64,000 nt of DNA from Rhodobacter sp. Its GTDB lineage: Bacteria; Pseudomonadota; Alphaproteobacteria; Rhodobacterales; Rhodobacteraceae. Position 1 is the first letter of the stretch; each line of letters begins with the position of its first letter. A program made the position numbers and the translations under genes. The stretch covers positions 376,491-440,490 of the forward strand of contig JAIYAE010000014.1 in the NCBI GenBank assembly GCA_027489175.1, read 5' to 3'. The notes beneath the pieces are model-generated. The model was not told the origin of the DNA, ran no database searches, and saw only the letters and a list, made by a program, of their open reading frames with translations. Shown here in pieces: positions 20,255 to 30,878 of the stretch.

Positions 20255-21391
20255 ATGGACGGGATTGCAGGCAAGAAATCGGGCCTCGTCTGGGCGGTGC
20301 ATCTGTCGACGATTGCGCTGGTGCTGCTGTGGGTCGTGCCGACATTCGGGCTTCTGGTGTCATCTTTCCGCACCGGGGATCAGATTGTGGGCTCCGGCTG
20401 GTGGCAGTCGCTGTCAACGCAGGTGCAGCAACTGGCCGCCGTGCGGATCGAAGGCGATGAGGTGCAGCGCGATGGCGTCTTTGTCATCGAGGGCCAGCTT
20501 TATGCGGCGGGCACAGATGTCAGCGCCTGGGGCACCTCCTCGCGTGAGCCGGAGGCCTATGAGCCTGGCGCCGTGGCCGACCTTGGCGATGGCGTGACGC
20601 TGACGGTTGGCGCGGATGGCGGGTTTGTCCTGTCCTCACCCACGACGATGGCCGATCTGCGGATGCCGCGGGTGTTTGCGACTGCGTCCACCCCGCCGGA
20701 GTTCACGGTGGACAACTATACCAACGTGATCTCCTCGCCTTTGGCCGGGCAAAGCATCGGGCAGGCGTTCCTGAACACGATGACGGTGGCGATTCCGGCG
20801 ACGATCATCCCGATCCTGGTGGCGGCCTTCGCGGCCTATGCGCTGGCTTGGATGGATTTCCCGGGGCGGGCGCTTTTGGTGGCCTTTGTGGTGGGCCTGC
20901 TGGTCGTGCCGCTGCAACTGGCGCTGATCCCGCTTTTGCAGTTCCACAACTGGATTGGCATCGGGAAGGGGTATCTGGGGATCTGGATGGCCCATACCGG
21001 GTTCGGGTTGCCGCTCGCGATCTACCTCTTGCGCAACTACATGGTCGGCCTGCCGCGCGACATCATCGAGAATGCCAAGGTCGATGGCGCGACGGATTTC
21101 CAGATTTTCACCAAGATCATCCTGCCGCTGTCCTTCCCGGCACTGGCGTCTTTCGCGATCTTCCAGTTCCTCTGGACCTGGAATGACCTTCTGGTGGCGC
21201 TGGTTTTCTTGGGCACCGGCAATGACCAGCAGGTGCTGACCGGCAACATCGTCAACCTGATGGGGTCTCGCGGGGGCGACTGGGAGATCCTGTCCGCCTC
21301 AGCCTTCGTGTCGATCGCGGTGCCCTTGGCGGTGTTTTTCTCCATGCAGCGGTTCCTGGTGCGCGGTCTTCTGGCGGGGTCGGTGAAGTGA
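20255..21391 (+). CDS. aglG: Alpha-glucoside ABC transporter permease
   Basis: MalG-type permease, EAA-like loop RDIIENAKVDGATDFQIFTKIILPLSFPALASF; large periplasmic insertion. Confidence 0.88.
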   Translation: MDGIAGKKSGLVWAVHLSTIALVLLWVVPTFGLLVSSFRTGDQIVGSGWWQSLSTQVQQLAAVRIEGDEVQRDGVFVIEGQLYAAGTDVSAWGTSSREPEAYEPGAVADLGDGVTLTVGADGGFVLSSPTTMADLRMPRVFATASTPPEFTVDNYTNVISSPLAGQSIGQAFLNTMTVAIPATIIPILVAAFAAYALAWMDFPGRALLVAFVVGLLVVPLQLALIPLLQFHNWIGIGKGYLGIWMAHTGFGLPLAIYLLRNYMVGLPRDIIENAKVDGATDFQIFTKIILPLSFPALASFAIFQFLWTWNDLLVALVFLGTGNDQQVLTGNIVNLMGSRGGDWEILSASAFVSIAVPLAVFFSMQRFLVRGLLAGSVK

Positions 21392-23031
21392 GCTTGATGG
21401 AGCGTGACGGGCGCAGCGTTCTGGCGGCGGACCCCGACTGGTGGCGGGGCGCGGTGATCTATCAGATCTACCCGCGCAGCTTTCAGGACAGTGACGGCGA
21501 CGGGGTCGGTGATCTGGCCGGTATCACCGGGCGGCTGGACCATATCGCGACCCTTGGGGCGGATGCGATCTGGATCAGCCCGTTCTTCAAGAGCCCGATG
21601 AAAGACTTCGGCTATGACGTCAGCGACTATTGCGACGTTGATCCGATGTTCGGCACGTTGGCCGATTTCGACGCGCTGGTCACCCGCGCGCATGAGCTTG
21701 GCCTGCGGGTGATGATCGACCTAGTGCTGTCGCACACCGCCGATACCCATCCGTGGTTCACGGAAAGCCGCAAGGACCGCACCAACCCGAAGGCGGACTG
21801 GTACGTCTGGGCCGATCCCAAACCCGATGGCACGCCCCCGAACAATTGGCTTTCGGTGTTCGGCGGGTCTGCTTGGCAGTGGGACGGACGGCGGGAGCAA
21901 TACTACCTCCACAACTTCCTGACCTCACAGCCCGACCTCAACCTGCACCACGACCCCGTGCAAGAGGCGCTTCTGGACGTGGCCCGCTTCTGGCTGAAGC
22001 GCGGGGTGGATGGCTTCCGGCTGGACACCATCAACTTCTACTTCGCCGACAAGTACCTGCGCGACAACCCGTCCTTGCCGAAGGAACTGCGCAACGACAG
22101 CATCGCGCCATCGGTGAACCCCTATAACCACCAGCTGCATCTCTTTTCCAAGAACCAGCCGGAGAACATGAATTTTCTGCGAAAATTCAGGGCCGTCCTG
22201 AACCCCTACAACGCGGCCGCCGTGGGTGAAGTGGGTGATGCCCAGCGGGGTCTGGAGATCATGGCCGAGTATACCTCGGGCGGCGATAAGGTGCAGATGT
22301 GCTACCCGTTCGAGATGCTGCAGCCGACCCGGCTGACGGCGCCTGCGCTGGTGGAAACCTTCGCCCGGATGTCGGCGGCGGCCCCGGATGCCTGGCCCTG
22401 CTGGTCATACTCGAACCACGACACCGTGCGCCACATCACCCGCTGGAACCTGTCAGAGGCCGCGGCCAAGACCTATGCCACGCTTCTTGTCACGCTGCGC
22501 GGGTCGATCTGCCTTTATCAGGGCGAGGAGCTGGGCATGCCCGAAGCCGACCTCAGCTTGGATGAGCTGCAGGACCCCTACGGCATTCAGTTCTGGCCGG
22601 AATTCAAGGGCCGCGACGGGGCCCGCACCCCGATGGTTTGGATCACGGATAACAACAATGGCGGGTTTTCTGCGGGCAAACCCTGGCTGCCGGTCAAGCC
22701 GCCACATTTGCCGCTTTCTGTTGCCACACAAGACCGCGACAAAACCTCGGTCTTGGCGCATTACCGCCGCGCGCTTGCCTTTCGCCGCGCGCACCCTGTG
22801 CTTCGAACCGGGGCGATGGAAAACATTGCAGCGGTGGGTGGGGTAACGAGTTTTCAACGCAGGGGAGAGGAGACTCTCCTCTGCGTGTTTAACCTTGGTG
22901 ACAGCACGGCCCGGTTTGGCCTGCCCGAGGGAACCTGGACAACAATCGGAACAGACCTGGGCAGCCAGACCGCCATCGGGGGCAGCGTGATGCTGGACCC
23001 CTGGGGCGTGTATCTGGCCAAGCAGGCATGA
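21388..23031 (+). CDS. aglA: GH13 alpha-glucosidase
   Basis: GAVIYQIYPRSFQDSDGDGVGDLAGI, GFRLDTINFYFADKYLRDN, VGEVGD, YSNHDTVR; ATGA-type overlap with aglG. Confidence 0.93.
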   Translation: MSLMERDGRSVLAADPDWWRGAVIYQIYPRSFQDSDGDGVGDLAGITGRLDHIATLGADAIWISPFFKSPMKDFGYDVSDYCDVDPMFGTLADFDALVTRAHELGLRVMIDLVLSHTADTHPWFTESRKDRTNPKADWYVWADPKPDGTPPNNWLSVFGGSAWQWDGRREQYYLHNFLTSQPDLNLHHDPVQEALLDVARFWLKRGVDGFRLDTINFYFADKYLRDNPSLPKELRNDSIAPSVNPYNHQLHLFSKNQPENMNFLRKFRAVLNPYNAAAVGEVGDAQRGLEIMAEYTSGGDKVQMCYPFEMLQPTRLTAPALVETFARMSAAAPDAWPCWSYSNHDTVRHITRWNLSEAAAKTYATLLVTLRGSICLYQGEELGMPEADLSLDELQDPYGIQFWPEFKGRDGARTPMVWITDNNNGGFSAGKPWLPVKPPHLPLSVATQDRDKTSVLAHYRRALAFRRAHPVLRTGAMENIAAVGGVTSFQRRGEETLLCVFNLGDSTARFGLPEGTWTTIGTDLGSQTAIGGSVMLDPWGVYLAKQA

Positions 23032-23043
23032 GGGGGGAATACC

Positions 23044-24129
23044 ATGGCTGAACTGGTTCTGAAGAACGTCGAGAAAGCCTACGGCGAGGTCAAGGTGTTG
23101 AAAAACATCAACCTTGACATCAAGACGGGTGAGCTGATCGTGTTCGTCGGCCCCTCAGGCTGCGGCAAATCCACGCTTCTGCGGATGATCGCGGGGCTGG
23201 AGCGGATCACCGGCGGCGATTTCACCATCGACGGCGTGCGCATGAACGATGTGCCGCCCGCGCAGCGCGGCATCGCGATGGTGTTCCAGTCCTACGCGCT
23301 TTACCCGCACATGACGGTGCGCGACAACATGGCCTTCGCGCTGAAGATCGCGAAGAAAACCCCGGCCGAGATCAATGCCGCCGTCGACAAGGCCGCGCGA
23401 ATCCTGCAGCTGACGCCCTATCTGGACCGCCTGCCCAAGGCCCTGTCCGGCGGGCAGCGCCAGCGGGTCGCGATCGGGCGGTCGATTGTGCGCGACCCCA
23501 AGGTTTACCTCTTTGACGAACCGCTCTCAAACCTTGACGCCGCCTTGCGGGTGGCAACGCGAATCGAGATTGCGCAGTTGAAAGAGGCGATGCCGAATTC
23601 CACCATGGTCTATGTCACCCACGACCAGGTTGAGGCGATGACTTTGGCCAGCCGCATCGTGGTGCTGGCGGGCGGCGGGATCAGCCAGGTGGGCTCGCCC
23701 CTTGAACTCTATGAGCGGCCCGAGAACGAATTCGTGGCCCAATTTATCGGCAGCCCGTCGATGAACCTGCTTCCGGGTGAGGTGGTGGAAACCGGTGCGA
23801 CCACGGTTGTCCGGCTGGAAAACGGCGGTCTGGCGCGCAGCCACGTGCCGACGCAAAGCGCCGACAAGGGGTTGAAGGTAAAGATCGGCGTGCGGCCGGA
23901 AGATTTCACCGAAACCGACGGCGACGCGATCCACGCCGGTCTGGTTGAGATCACCGAGGCTTTGGGGGAGGTGACGCTGCTTTACTTCCAGAAGACCGCC
24001 GATGGCGCGCAGGTCGTGGCAAAGCTTCCCGGCATCCGCCCGGAACTGCGCCGTGCCACGGTGAAACTGACCGCTGACCCGAAGAAGGTGCACCTCTTCG
24101 CGGGCGGCAAGTCGCTGCTTTACCGCTGA
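23044..24129 (+). CDS. aglK: Sugar ABC transporter ATP-binding protein (MalK/UgpC-type)
   Basis: GPSGCGKSTLLRMIAGLE, LSGGQRQRVAIGRSIVRDPKVYLFDEPLSNLD, C-terminal TOBE-like region. Confidence 0.93.
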   Translation: MAELVLKNVEKAYGEVKVLKNINLDIKTGELIVFVGPSGCGKSTLLRMIAGLERITGGDFTIDGVRMNDVPPAQRGIAMVFQSYALYPHMTVRDNMAFALKIAKKTPAEINAAVDKAARILQLTPYLDRLPKALSGGQRQRVAIGRSIVRDPKVYLFDEPLSNLDAALRVATRIEIAQLKEAMPNSTMVYVTHDQVEAMTLASRIVVLAGGGISQVGSPLELYERPENEFVAQFIGSPSMNLLPGEVVETGATTVVRLENGGLARSHVPTQSADKGLKVKIGVRPEDFTETDGDAIHAGLVEITEALGEVTLLYFQKTADGAQVVAKLPGIRPELRRATVKLTADPKKVHLFAGGKSLLYR

Positions 24130-24245
24130 AACAGGGCCAGCAGGCCGAGCCAGACAAGGCACAGGCAAAGGGCGGCAAGGCTTGGCACCCAGCGGGTGAG
24201 CCTTGGGCTTGGCGCTGGGGTCTGTTTCAGGGACACGCGTTTCAT
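24120..24245 (-). CDS. Candidate 41-aa single-pass membrane peptide
   Basis: Minus strand MKRVSLKQTPAPSPRLTRWVPSLAALCLCLVWLGLLALFQR*; one hydrophobic helix, basic N-terminus; overlaps aglK 3' end antisense. Confidence 0.4.
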   Translation of the reverse strand: MKRVSLKQTPAPSPRLTRWVPSLAALCLCLVWLGLLALFQR

Positions 24246-24292
24246 GGGCGTCATTAAGGGCATGGAAAGGTTAGCCATGCGTTAATCATGGC

Positions 24293-25090
24293 ATGGCTGC
24301 CGATGATCCCTTCCAACCCTGCCAGCAAAGCGCCGTCTATGCGGCGGCAGTGGGCCTGTGCGGCGCGCAGGTGCGCGAGGTCGACCTTGGCGTCGGGCGC
24401 GCCCTGGCGGTGGAGCGGGGCCGGCTGCGGCTGATCTCTCGCGGGCCGATATGGGAGGCGGGGGTATCTGAGGACGGGAAGCGGCGCGCCCTGCGTCGGC
24501 TGGCGCGCTGGCCGGGGGTGACGGTGGCGACCCCGGAGGAAGGGATTGCGGGCTTTGGGCTGATCCCGCTGGTAACGCCGATGCACCACGCGATCTGGAC
24601 GCTGAGGCCGGACTTGCGCGCCGGGATGGCGGGCAAATGGCGCAACCGGCTGGTTACGGCGGAAGCTGCGGGGGTAAGGGTTCGGCGCGGTGGGGCGGAT
24701 ACGCTGGCCCGGCTGATCGCGGCCGAAGGGGCTCAGCGCGCGGCCCGGCGCTACCGCGCGCTGCCGGTGGGTTTCACGCTGGCACTGCAGCCGGGGGATT
24801 TGCGGCTGTGGGAATGGCGGCAGGGCGGGGCGATGGCGGCGGCGATAGCCTTTGTGGTGCATGGGACGACCGCGACCTATCACCTCGGCTGGGCCTCGGA
24901 CGCGGCCCGGGAGGCTGGGGTGCATGCGGTGATGCTGACCCACGCGGCTGAAGAACTGTGGGCCGAGGGTGTGCGCTGGCTGGACCTTGGATCAGTTGAT
25001 ACCGAAGCGGCCCCGGGTCTGGCGCGGTTCAAGCTGGGGACGGGTGCGTCGCTGAAGCGGCTGGGGGCGACGGTGCTGGTCTTGCCGTGA
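24293..25090 (+). CDS. GNAT/FemAB-like acyltransferase
   Basis: AIAFVVHGTTATYHLGWASDAAREAGVHAVMLTHAAEELWAEGVRWLDLGSVDTEAAPGLARFKLGTGA, FemAB/GNAT-type C-terminal pattern. Confidence 0.75.
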   Translation: MAADDPFQPCQQSAVYAAAVGLCGAQVREVDLGVGRALAVERGRLRLISRGPIWEAGVSEDGKRRALRRLARWPGVTVATPEEGIAGFGLIPLVTPMHHAIWTLRPDLRAGMAGKWRNRLVTAEAAGVRVRRGGADTLARLIAAEGAQRAARRYRALPVGFTLALQPGDLRLWEWRQGGAMAAAIAFVVHGTTATYHLGWASDAAREAGVHAVMLTHAAEELWAEGVRWLDLGSVDTEAAPGLARFKLGTGASLKRLGATVLVLP

Positions 25091-25129
25091 CGGGCGCTCC
25101 GGGGCAGGGTGGGGCAAACGGGGGGTACC

Positions 25130-25915
25130 ATGTTCACGGTCACGGATGAGATGGTTGAGGCCTACCAGCGCGACGGGGTGGTGTTGGTCAAGGGCCTCTG
25201 GGCCGACTGGGTCGACATGCTGCGCGCCGGGATCGCGCGGAACATGGCCAGTCCGACGCAGCAGATGGCCACGCTGAAACCCGGTGAGGCGGGAGGCTTT
25301 TTCGACGATTACTGCAACTGGCAGCGTATTCCCGAATTCGCTGCGGTGATCCGGCAGTCCGAGGCGGCCGAGGTGGCGGGGCGGTTGATGGGGTCTGAGC
25401 GGGTGCAGCTCTTTCATGACCATGTGCTGGTCAAGGAACCCGGCACGACGAAACCCACGCCCTGGCACACCGACGGGCCTTACTACTTTGTCGAGGGGCG
25501 GCAGACCGTCAGCTTCTGGTCGCCGCTGGACCCGGTGCGGGAGGCGTCGTTGCGCTGTGTGGTGGGGTCGCACCTCTGGTCGAAGGATGTGCTGCCCACG
25601 CGCTGGGTCAGCGAGACGGAGTTCTATCCGGGTGACCACGACTATATCCCGGTGCCGGACCCCGAGGCGGAGGGGATGGAGATCCGGGAATGGGAGATGG
25701 AGCCGGGGGATGCGGTGGCCTTCAACTTCCGCACCCTGCATGGGGCGCGGGGGAACCTTGCAGCCACCCGGCGGCGGGCGTTTTCCCTGCGGCTGGTGGG
25801 CGAGGATGCGCGCTATGTGGCGCGGCCGGGGCCGACCTCACCCCCGTTTCCGGGGCATGGGATGACCCCGGGGGAGCGGCTGCGGGAGGACTGGTTTCCG
25901 GTCCTGAGGGGCTAG
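25130..25915 (+). CDS. Phytanoyl-CoA dioxygenase family protein
   Basis: HDHVLVKEPGTTKPTPWHTDGPYYFVEGRQTVSFWSPLD (HxD), FNFRTLHGARGN. Confidence 0.93.
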   Translation: MFTVTDEMVEAYQRDGVVLVKGLWADWVDMLRAGIARNMASPTQQMATLKPGEAGGFFDDYCNWQRIPEFAAVIRQSEAAEVAGRLMGSERVQLFHDHVLVKEPGTTKPTPWHTDGPYYFVEGRQTVSFWSPLDPVREASLRCVVGSHLWSKDVLPTRWVSETEFYPGDHDYIPVPDPEAEGMEIREWEMEPGDAVAFNFRTLHGARGNLAATRRRAFSLRLVGEDARYVARPGPTSPPFPGHGMTPGERLREDWFPVLRG

Positions 25916-25963
25916 TGTCCCGGGCGGGGACATGTCGCGACCTACATGAAATCAATGGGTTAA
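25915..25963 (+). repeat. Dispersed 49-nt intergenic repeat, copy B
   Basis: GTGTCCCGGGCGGGGACATGTCGCGACCTACATGAAATCAATGGGTTAA; ungapped match to the reverse complement of 8836-8884; contains hairpin TGTCCC-GGGCG-GGGACA. Confidence 0.75.
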
Positions 25964-25972
25964 AAAGTGTTT

Positions 25973-25987
25973 TTAAGGCGATGTTAA
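25973..25987. promoter_or_regulatory. Candidate CtrA-type binding site
   Basis: TTAA-GGCGATG-TTAA(C), exact N7 spacing, upstream of the TehA/SLAC1-like gene. Confidence 0.45.
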
Positions 25988-26039
25988 CGATTCAGGCCGG
26001 GCATGGAGCCGAGAGTGTCGTGGGTCAAGAGGGGTGCAA

Positions 26040-27047
26040 ATGACTGAACCAGACCCCCGCCGCGAGGCGCGGCCGAAGCGCTTTCCGCCGCCGGAGTTTC
26101 CGCCGCGGCGACCGGCTGCCTTTGCGCGGACGCCGCCCGCGATCTTTCCGCCGATCCTGGGGCTTCTGGGTCTGGCGATCACGCTGCGTCTGCTGCTGGG
26201 GCAGTTGGTGCTGCCGCTTGGCGCGGCGGACCTTTTGGCGGGTCTGGCACTGGGCCTGTGGCTTTTTGCGGCCTTTGCCTATGGGGCAAAGGTCCTGCGA
26301 CGGCCGGGCGTGGTGATCGAAGACCTACGGGTGCTGCCCGGACGGTCGGGGTTGGCGGCGCTGACGGTCGGGGGCATGGCTGCGGCAACGCTGCTGGCGG
26401 TCTATGCGCCCGGTCTTGCGAAAGCTGTGCTGGTGCTTTCACTGCTGGGGCATGGCGTGCTGGCGGGTCTCCTCCTGCGCCTGCTTCTGGGGCTGCCGCC
26501 GGAAAGCCGACAGGTCAACCCGACCCTGCACCTGAGTTTTGTGGGCTTCATCGTGGCCGGGCCAGCGGCGATTGCGCTTGGCTGGACCGGCCTTGCCACG
26601 GTGCTGCTGTGGTTGACGCTGCCGGTGGCGTTGGGGATCTGGGCAGCGAGTGCGTTGCAGTTCGCCCGGGCGGTGCCGCCGCCACCCTTGCGGCCCTTGC
26701 TCGCGATCCATGTGGCGCCGGCGGCGCTCTTGGCGAGTGTGGCGGGGCTTTTGGGGTTGGTCGCCTTGTCAAACGTACTTTTGGTGGCGGGGCTGGCGCT
26801 GGCGCTGGTGCTGGCGGCATCGGCGCGCTGGCTGTTGAGCGCGGGGATCACGCCGATGTGGGGTGCGCTGACCTTTCCGCTGGCGGTGCTGGCGGCGGCG
26901 CTGATCCGGGGCGGCGGGGCCTGGCAGGGGATCGGCATTGCCGTGACGGGTGTAGCGCTGGCGGTGATCCCGGGCGTGCTGTGGTGGGTCCTGAAGCGCT
27001 GGCCCGGGGGGAAGCTGGCGGCAGTGACCAACGCGGCAGAGGCCTGA
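26040..27047 (+). CDS. TDT family (TehA/SLAC1-like) membrane protein
   Basis: About 10 TM segments after an N-terminal Pro/Arg-rich region; HLSFVGFIVAGPAAIALGW, LLAIHVAPAALLASV. Confidence 0.8.
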   Translation: MTEPDPRREARPKRFPPPEFPPRRPAAFARTPPAIFPPILGLLGLAITLRLLLGQLVLPLGAADLLAGLALGLWLFAAFAYGAKVLRRPGVVIEDLRVLPGRSGLAALTVGGMAAATLLAVYAPGLAKAVLVLSLLGHGVLAGLLLRLLLGLPPESRQVNPTLHLSFVGFIVAGPAAIALGWTGLATVLLWLTLPVALGIWAASALQFARAVPPPPLRPLLAIHVAPAALLASVAGLLGLVALSNVLLVAGLALALVLAASARWLLSAGITPMWGALTFPLAVLAAALIRGGGAWQGIGIAVTGVALAVIPGVLWWVLKRWPGGKLAAVTNAAEA

Positions 27048-27087
27048 GCGCGGGTTTCAAATTGAGCGCGTGCCGCGCAGGCTTTTT

Positions 27088-27152
27088 GTCTCGCCTCTGG
27101 CGCGCGAGACGCGCGCCAACCGGCTCGGTCATTGGGGGTTTTCCACCCCCAA
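27088..27152. terminator. Cluster of hairpins between convergent genes
   Basis: GTCTCGC(27088-27094)/GCGAGAC(27104-27110), overlapping GGCGCGCG-AGA-CGCGCGCC (27099-27117), then TTGGGGG-TTTTCCA-CCCCCAA (27132-27152). Confidence 0.55.
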
Positions 27153-27196
27153 ACCCCCGGAGGATATTTGGGCAAATGTGAAAGGGCCTTGGGGCT

Positions 27197-27895
27197 CTAT
27201 CCGATCAGGTTGACCCAGGCGCGGGCGAGGCTGAGGCCGTGGGCATCGGCTTCGGCCCCTTGGGCTTGGGCGAGGGCGCTGTGGCGGGTGGCCCAGCCGG
27301 GGGACATCTTCTCGACGCCTTCCGGGAAGCGGGCGAGCCAGTCGGCGACGACTGGGCGGCTCGCCTCAAAATGGAACTGGGTGCCATAGGTGGCGCGGCC
27401 GATGCGGAAGGCCTGATGGGCGGCTTTGGCGCTGGTGGCGAGGTGGGCGGCCCCTTCCGGCAGGGTGAAGGTGTCGGAATGCCACTGGAAGATTGGAAAG
27501 GTCTGCGGGACCTGTGACAGGACCGGATCAGCGCGACCGGCTTCGGTGAGGGTCACATCGACCCAGCCAAACTCAGGCGCGGTGCCGAGGTGGTTTTCAG
27601 CACCGTATGCCCGGGCGAGGAGTTGGGAGCCAAGGCAGATGCCAAGAACCGGTTTGTCTGCCGCCGTATAGGCCTGCATCAGGCGGGCGAGGCTTGGCAG
27701 GTAGGGGTGGGTGTGGTCATCGGTGGCGGATTGCTCACCTCCGAAGACGACGAGGGCATCTGCCTCGGGCGCGTCCGGCAGGGGTTGGCCGGTCCAGGGC
27801 TTATGAAGGTCGATCAGGGCGGCGCGTTCATGGAGCGCCACGCCGACCAGGCCGTGGTGGGTGACGCGGGTGTTTTCGACAATGGCGACGCGCAT
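27197..27895 (-). CDS. Class I glutamine amidotransferase-like protein
   Basis: PVLGICLGSQLLARAYGA (GxCxGxQ nucleophile), QWHSDTF, YGTQFHFEAS. Confidence 0.93.
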   Translation of the reverse strand: MRVAIVENTRVTHHGLVGVALHERAALIDLHKPWTGQPLPDAPEADALVVFGGEQSATDDHTHPYLPSLARLMQAYTAADKPVLGICLGSQLLARAYGAENHLGTAPEFGWVDVTLTEAGRADPVLSQVPQTFPIFQWHSDTFTLPEGAAHLATSAKAAHQAFRIGRATYGTQFHFEASRPVVADWLARFPEGVEKMSPGWATRHSALAQAQGAEADAHGLSLARAWVNLIG

Positions 27896-27987
27896 GTTGT
27901 GTCCTTTTTGGGCACGCCCACTCAACATAGCTGGGGGGCTGGGTGCAAGGGGGGCAGATTGCCCTTGCGTTACCGGGCGCTGCGTGA

Positions 27988-29478
<1,491 letters not shown>

Positions 29479-29515
29479 GGGCTGGGGCATCGCTTCGCAG
29501 GGGCCGTGAGTAGGC

Positions 29516-30601
29516 TCATGCGGCGGGCTGCGTCAGAAGCCTTGCGACCAGCGCGAGAAGCCGGTCACCCCGGGCGGGCAGGGCGGTCTGGCCTTGTGCG
29601 TCAACGCTGGAGAGAGTGGAGATCAGGTCGGCGCGGAGGCGGGTGGCCCAACCTGTCGCGGCCTTCAGGTCGGGCGGGACGGGGGGCTGGTTCAGGTCGT
29701 ACCCGAAGGCCGGATCGGTGCAGGCGCTTTGCAAGAGGTCGCCAAGGGCAGTGATGCTGGCATGGGGCCAGGCGGGGCGGTTCTGGAAGGCCAGTGCGGG
29801 ATGCGCGCGCAAGGCCTGCCAAGCGGCCAGCAGTGCCTGACGCTTGGCAAGACTGCGGGGTTGCAAACGCTCCACCAGCAGGGATTCGAAGGCGAAGACC
29901 GGGCCGGTCCAGTGCCTATGGCCGTTTGTCAGGGTGGCGGTGTTTTCAAACAGGACCTCACCGTCGCGGCCAAGGATGCGCAAGGTGTCGAAGGTCACCT
30001 CAGCCTCGGCCAGGGCAAGGAAGGCGGGCCAGCGGTGGTAGGCCTTGAGCAGACGGTCCCAGGCCACCGCCTTGGCAAAGCCGGTTTGCGTGATGGCCGC
30101 CTCGGCATCGCGCTGCAGGGTGGCAAGCCAGCTTTCCTGCGGCGGCAGGGCCAGCACCTCACATATCACCCGGTAGCCTGCAGCGCGGGCCATGGCGGCG
30201 CGCTTGGCTACGCCGACGGGAACATGCACCTCATGCAAGACATGGGCGCGCAGACCCATGGCGCGGGTGAGGAGTGCGTCAATCTGGGCGGGCTGGGCCT
30301 GCCGCTCATACCGAGACAACGCATCAACCAGCGCGGGGTCATCCGGATCGCGGAAAAGCTCGGGCACGAGGGCGCAGAGCGCGTCACCGCTGATGATCTG
30401 GCTTCGGTCGGGGCCAAGCGTGGCCGCAAGCTGGGCGACGCGGCGGGTCTTGCCGCTGCCCGGCTGGCCGCAGACAAAGGTCCAGCTGGGGGAAGCGACG
30501 CCGCCTGAGGCCACGCCAAGGGCTGGAAGGACGCGATCCCGAAAGATCGCGTCCCAGTCCAAGCCAAGCTGCGGCACGCGGGTCACGGCGTCAGGCGTCA
30601 C
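29516..30601 (-). CDS. Zeta toxin-like kinase domain protein
   Basis: Walker A CGQPGSGKTRRV, IISGDALCALVPELFRDPD, HEVHVPVGVAKRAAMARAAGYRV resembling zeta-toxin P-loop kinases. Confidence 0.65.
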   Translation of the reverse strand: MTPDAVTRVPQLGLDWDAIFRDRVLPALGVASGGVASPSWTFVCGQPGSGKTRRVAQLAATLGPDRSQIISGDALCALVPELFRDPDDPALVDALSRYERQAQPAQIDALLTRAMGLRAHVLHEVHVPVGVAKRAAMARAAGYRVICEVLALPPQESWLATLQRDAEAAITQTGFAKAVAWDRLLKAYHRWPAFLALAEAEVTFDTLRILGRDGEVLFENTATLTNGHRHWTGPVFAFESLLVERLQPRSLAKRQALLAAWQALRAHPALAFQNRPAWPHASITALGDLLQSACTDPAFGYDLNQPPVPPDLKAATGWATRLRADLISTLSSVDAQGQTALPARGDRLLALVARLLTQPAA

Positions 30602-30659
30602 GGCAACATATCAGGACGTTGCAGGCGCAGGCGACGCGTGCCGTTTCACTTAAAGCGTT

Positions 30660-30878
30660 TTACTTGAAGGCGGTGTTGATCGGGGCAGGCTCATCATCGT
30701 CATTCGACAGGGCCACGGCGATAACTGCAATCGCCAGAAGCGGGATCAGCACGCCGCCAAGCGACGAGGCGGGCTTTTCAGCCACCACTTCCATTTCTTC
30801 TTCAACAACAACCGGGCCTCCAGCCATGGCGGGGGCAGCAAGGGCAGCAAGCAGGGCAGCAGTCAGCGTGGCTTTCAT
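30660..30878 (-). CDS. Small exported/membrane protein
   Basis: MKATLTAALLAALAAPAMAGGPVVVEEEMEVVAEKPASSLGGVLIPLLAIAVIAVALSNDDDEPAPINTAFK: signal peptide, one TM, acidic tail. Confidence 0.75.
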   Translation of the reverse strand: MKATLTAALLAALAAPAMAGGPVVVEEEMEVVAEKPASSLGGVLIPLLAIAVIAVALSNDDDEPAPINTAFK

